Source: an uncultured Azospirillum sp.
GTDB taxonomy: Bacteria; Pseudomonadota; Alphaproteobacteria; RF32; CAG-239
Assembly (NCBI GenBank): GCA_946184595.1
Contig: CAMHFM010000037.1
Location: 1 to 7,170 of the forward strand
Direction: 5' to 3'
DNA: 7,170 nt
Of the stretch, positions 5,737-7,170 are shown one piece after another. Positions within the stretch are counted from its first letter, which is position 1, and each line of letters begins with the position of its first letter. The position numbers were made by a program, and so were the translations under genes. The notes under the pieces were generated by a model. It was not told the origin of the DNA and did no database searches. It saw only the letters and a program-made list of their open reading frames with translations.

Positions 5737-6204
5737 ATGTCCAACCCTGAACAATATATGCGTCGCGCCTTAGAATTAGCACAAATAGCAGCCGATCAAG
5801 ATGAAGTCCCTATCGGCGCTGTTGTGGTTAATCCCGCAACCGGAGAAATTGTTGCCGAAGCCCATAATTTAAGCGAACATGGTAAAGAAGCCACCGCTCA
5901 TGCCGAATTACTGGCTATGCAACAAGCTTGCGCCAAACTCGGACAAAAAAGATTGTGGGATATGGATTTATATGTGACGTTAGAACCTTGTACGATGTGT
6001 GCTGCGGCAATTTCCTTTATGCGGATAAAAACTTTATATTTTGGCGCAACCGATAAAAAAGGCGGCGCAGTTACATCTGGCGTACGTTTTTACGAGAGTC
6101 CGACCTGCCATCATAAGCCGGAGATTATTAACGGTTTATGTATGGAAGATTGCGCTAAGTTATTAAAAGACTTTTTTCGCAACAAGAGAGACAAAAATTG
6201 TTGA
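5737..6204 (+). CDS. tadA: tRNA-specific adenosine deaminase TadA
   Basis: The 155-residue zinc deaminase converts A34 to inosine in the anticodon of tRNA-Arg(ACG), letting it read CGU, CGC and CGA; it is usually essential. The cytidine-deaminase-fold motifs are intact: zinc ligand His55 and proton shuttle Glu57 in HAE, and zinc ligands Cys85 and Cys88 in PCTMC, with conserved Asn44 near the active site. The C-terminal KGGAV then TCHHKPEIINGL (about 107-127) is the alphaproteobacterial style. The frame is open upstream to 5548, but that would overlap rluB; the ATG at 5737 gives MSNPEQYMRRALELA, matching the family N-terminus, although no clear ribosome binding site precedes it. An AT-only stem, AAAAAT (6193-6198) with ATTTTT (6204-6209), spans the stop codon and could be a weak terminator. 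The gene is divergent from rluB. Confidence 0.94.
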   Translation: MSNPEQYMRRALELAQIAADQDEVPIGAVVVNPATGEIVAEAHNLSEHGKEATAHAELLAMQQACAKLGQKRLWDMDLYVTLEPCTMCAAAISFMRIKTLYFGATDKKGGAVTSGVRFYESPTCHHKPEIINGLCMEDCAKLLKDFFRNKRDKNC

Positions 6205-6228
6205 TTTTTAGACAAAATATGGTATATT
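6201..6228 (+). promoter_or_regulatory. Predicted promoter of the 6264 gene
   Basis: TTGATT (6201-6206), overlapping the tadA stop codon, and TATATT (6223-6228) are 16 nt apart. Transcription would start near 6235 and give a leader of about 29 nt before the ATG at 6264. The region is very AT-rich and TATATTATAA offers overlapping -10 choices, so exact placement is uncertain. Confidence 0.4.
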
Positions 6229-6263
6229 ATAAGTAATATAGTATTCTGATGAGGAGCAGAACA

Positions 6264-7170
6264 ATGGCTGATGATACAAATTTCAAAGAGTGGTTAGCTG
6301 AGAAAAAGATTGATTTTGATAAGCTTTCTGATGAGGAAAAAGATAAAGTAAAGAAAGAGTTTGCTTCTTTTGAAACGTGGTTAGCTCACGGTAAAGAAAA
6401 TGATACCGGTAAAAAAGACTGGGCTGATTTAGCTGATGCAAACGAAAAACAAGATGCTCTCAAAAAATTTGATGATGCATTCAAAGCTTGGGCAAAAGAT
6501 GAACAGCATATAGATGATTTAAGCAAAAAATCTCCTCAAGAAGTTGCTAAATTATATGAAGATTATGCTATGCATGTCGGAAAAATGCGCGTTAATCAAA
6601 ATCAAAACAATCCTGATCCGAATACAGATTGGCGTCAAGCTAAAGTTGATTCTTGGAAACATTGGTGTGAAAACGAACACACCCCTGCTTATACCTATGC
6701 TGAAGATCCGAATGAAAAAACTGCTCTTAAGTTTGATGTCTATAGAGATACCGAGAAAAAAGAAAAATTAGCCACTATTCATTATAACAACCCTCGTGAT
6801 GTGACAATCGGAACAGATAGCAGAAAAGCGCCGGATTTAGAGTTTTTTGATAAACTGACCAAAGAAGCTAAAAAAGATAAGATTCCGGGTGTTACTTTTG
6901 ATGGCGAGATGACACCTGAATTTAAGGCAAAATTGGCTATTGCCTGCCTTAAAAACGGCTTAAAAATGGATGGATTTGATGGTAAAATCGATACGAACCT
7001 TTTAAGCGATGAAGAAAAGAAAACACTTACTCCTGAATTAAAGATGAAAATTGAATATCATAATCTTCAAATGTTGAAATTAATACTAAATATGCAACTA
7101 ATTTATGATATAAAGATTTATTTAATAAATCAATTGTTTTCGCTTTTGCATCTTCATTTGTTATGTTTCC
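6264..7170 (+). CDS. Large hydrophilic protein of unknown family, partial at the window edge
   Basis: An uninterrupted frame of 302 codons runs from ATG 6264 off the right edge. GAGGAG (6251-6256) sits 7 nt before the ATG. The first 260 residues look firmly coding: rich in Lys, Asp and Glu, with no signal peptide or membrane segment, so a cytosolic protein. A short aromatic motif recurs: FKEW (7-10), FETW (36-39), FKAW (73-76) and WKHW (131-134), with spacings of 29, 37 and 58, each followed by a small or hydrophobic residue and then charged residues. Phrases SDEE and TPEFK/TPELK also recur (22-25, 248-251; 217-221, 256-260). Residues about 201-240 resemble the LPD7-like pattern discussed in the findings. 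After about residue 262 the frame turns into Leu/Ile/Asn-rich sequence with rare CTA and ATA codons, so the true end may lie near 7040-7060. I do not recognise the family. Confidence 0.72.
   Translation, partial: MADDTNFKEWLAEKKIDFDKLSDEEKDKVKKEFASFETWLAHGKENDTGKKDWADLADANEKQDALKKFDDAFKAWAKDEQHIDDLSKKSPQEVAKLYEDYAMHVGKMRVNQNQNNPDPNTDWRQAKVDSWKHWCENEHTPAYTYAEDPNEKTALKFDVYRDTEKKEKLATIHYNNPRDVTIGTDSRKAPDLEFFDKLTKEAKKDKIPGVTFDGEMTPEFKAKLAIACLKNGLKMDGFDGKIDTNLLSDEEKKTLTPELKMKIEYHNLQMLKLILNMQLIYDIKIYLINQLFSLLHLHLLCF
7027..7170 (-). CDS. Partial reading frame on the opposite strand, C-terminus only, unknown
   Basis: Read on the minus strand from the window edge, 47 codons run without a stop to TAA at 7027-7029. 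The peptide has balanced, protein-like composition (NEDAKAKTIDLLNKS, then YHKLVAYLVLISTFEDYD, ending SSLIQE) and codons that look used: GAA, GAT, GCA, AAA and seven or more TTA. In the same stretch the plus-strand frame reads as Leu/Ile/His-rich, so this strand is the better coding candidate right of about 7060. No start is visible because the gene would begin outside the window. It overlaps the end of the 6264 frame, and its last dozen codons may be chance. The family is not recognised. Confidence 0.35.
   Translation of the reverse strand, partial: GNITNEDAKAKTIDLLNKSLYHKLVAYLVLISTFEDYDIQFSSLIQE

Noticed and set aside
6193..6209. AAAAAT/ATTTTT stem over the tadA stop codon as a terminator
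   Set aside because: The stem has no G or C and would be unstable; mentioned under tadA only as a weak possibility.
6544..6771. 75-codon plus-strand frame inside the 6264 gene
   Set aside because: It is an out-of-frame reading of the larger gene; the product is Lys/Ile/Leu-rich with no ribosome binding site.
7064..7170. Frameshift into a second plus-strand frame (NVEINTKYATNL, then DLFNKS and FAFASSF)
   Set aside because: This frame is interrupted by TAA near 7061 and TGA near 7106, and its protein-like look is explained as a shadow of the uninterrupted minus-strand frame.
1..7170. Search for CRISPR arrays, tRNA genes, insertion sequences, toxin-antitoxin pairs and riboswitches
   Set aside because: No regularly spaced repeats, cloverleaf-like segments, transposase motifs, paired small genes of that type or known riboswitch leaders were seen, and no stretch over 300 bases lacks a gene.

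Overview
The window looks like chromosomal DNA from an AT-rich alphaproteobacterium, possibly one of the uncultured low-GC host-associated lineages. The class call rests on three things: an RluB-type pseudouridine synthase fused by ATGA overlap to rsmD and divergent from tadA, the alphaproteobacterial style of the TadA C-terminus (KGGAV ... TCHHKPE), and an alphaproteobacterial-type chorismate-mutase-like protein behind rsmD. The lineage within the class is a guess. No tRNA, rRNA, CRISPR array, transposase or integrase was seen.

Layout: (1) 47-2248, minus strand, a two-gene unit: a short CstA-type transporter followed 9 nt later by an HD-domain phosphohydrolase. (2) 2249-2376, a divergent control region with a good sigma70-like cstA promoter flanked by two AAACGTTT palindromes and a separate 8-bp inverted repeat. 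(3) 2377-2784, plus strand, a small exported protein with a Sel1/TPR-like segment. (4) 2788-3420, minus strand, a NarL/FixJ-type response regulator, with a leader (3421-3538) that holds a palindrome inside the promoter spacer and a hairpin above the ribosome binding site. (5) 3539-5654, minus strand, an operon read rluB, rsmD, chorismate-mutase-like. (6) 5737-6204, plus strand, tadA. (7) 6264 to the right edge, plus strand, a large lysine/aspartate-rich protein of unknown family, open to the end of the window.

Functionally the 4932-6204 block is translation maintenance: 23S pseudouridylation, 16S m2G966 methylation and tRNA wobble A-to-I editing. The chorismate-mutase-like gene rides in this operon and seems to have lost some catalytic arginines. 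The left half suggests nutrient or signal response: a pyruvate/peptide-type transporter tied to an HD hydrolase, next to an exported small protein and an orphan response regulator.

The least ordinary part is the right end. The 6264 gene matches no family I recognise; it carries repeated F/W-x-x-W motifs and a segment resembling LPD7-like domains. Near 7040-7060 its coding character stops, GC falls to about 21% (27 of the last 130 bases), and a more convincing partial reading frame appears on the opposite strand (7027-7170). That points to a gene truncation, an insertion boundary or an assembly join. I see no complete, clearly new defence or mobile system in the window.
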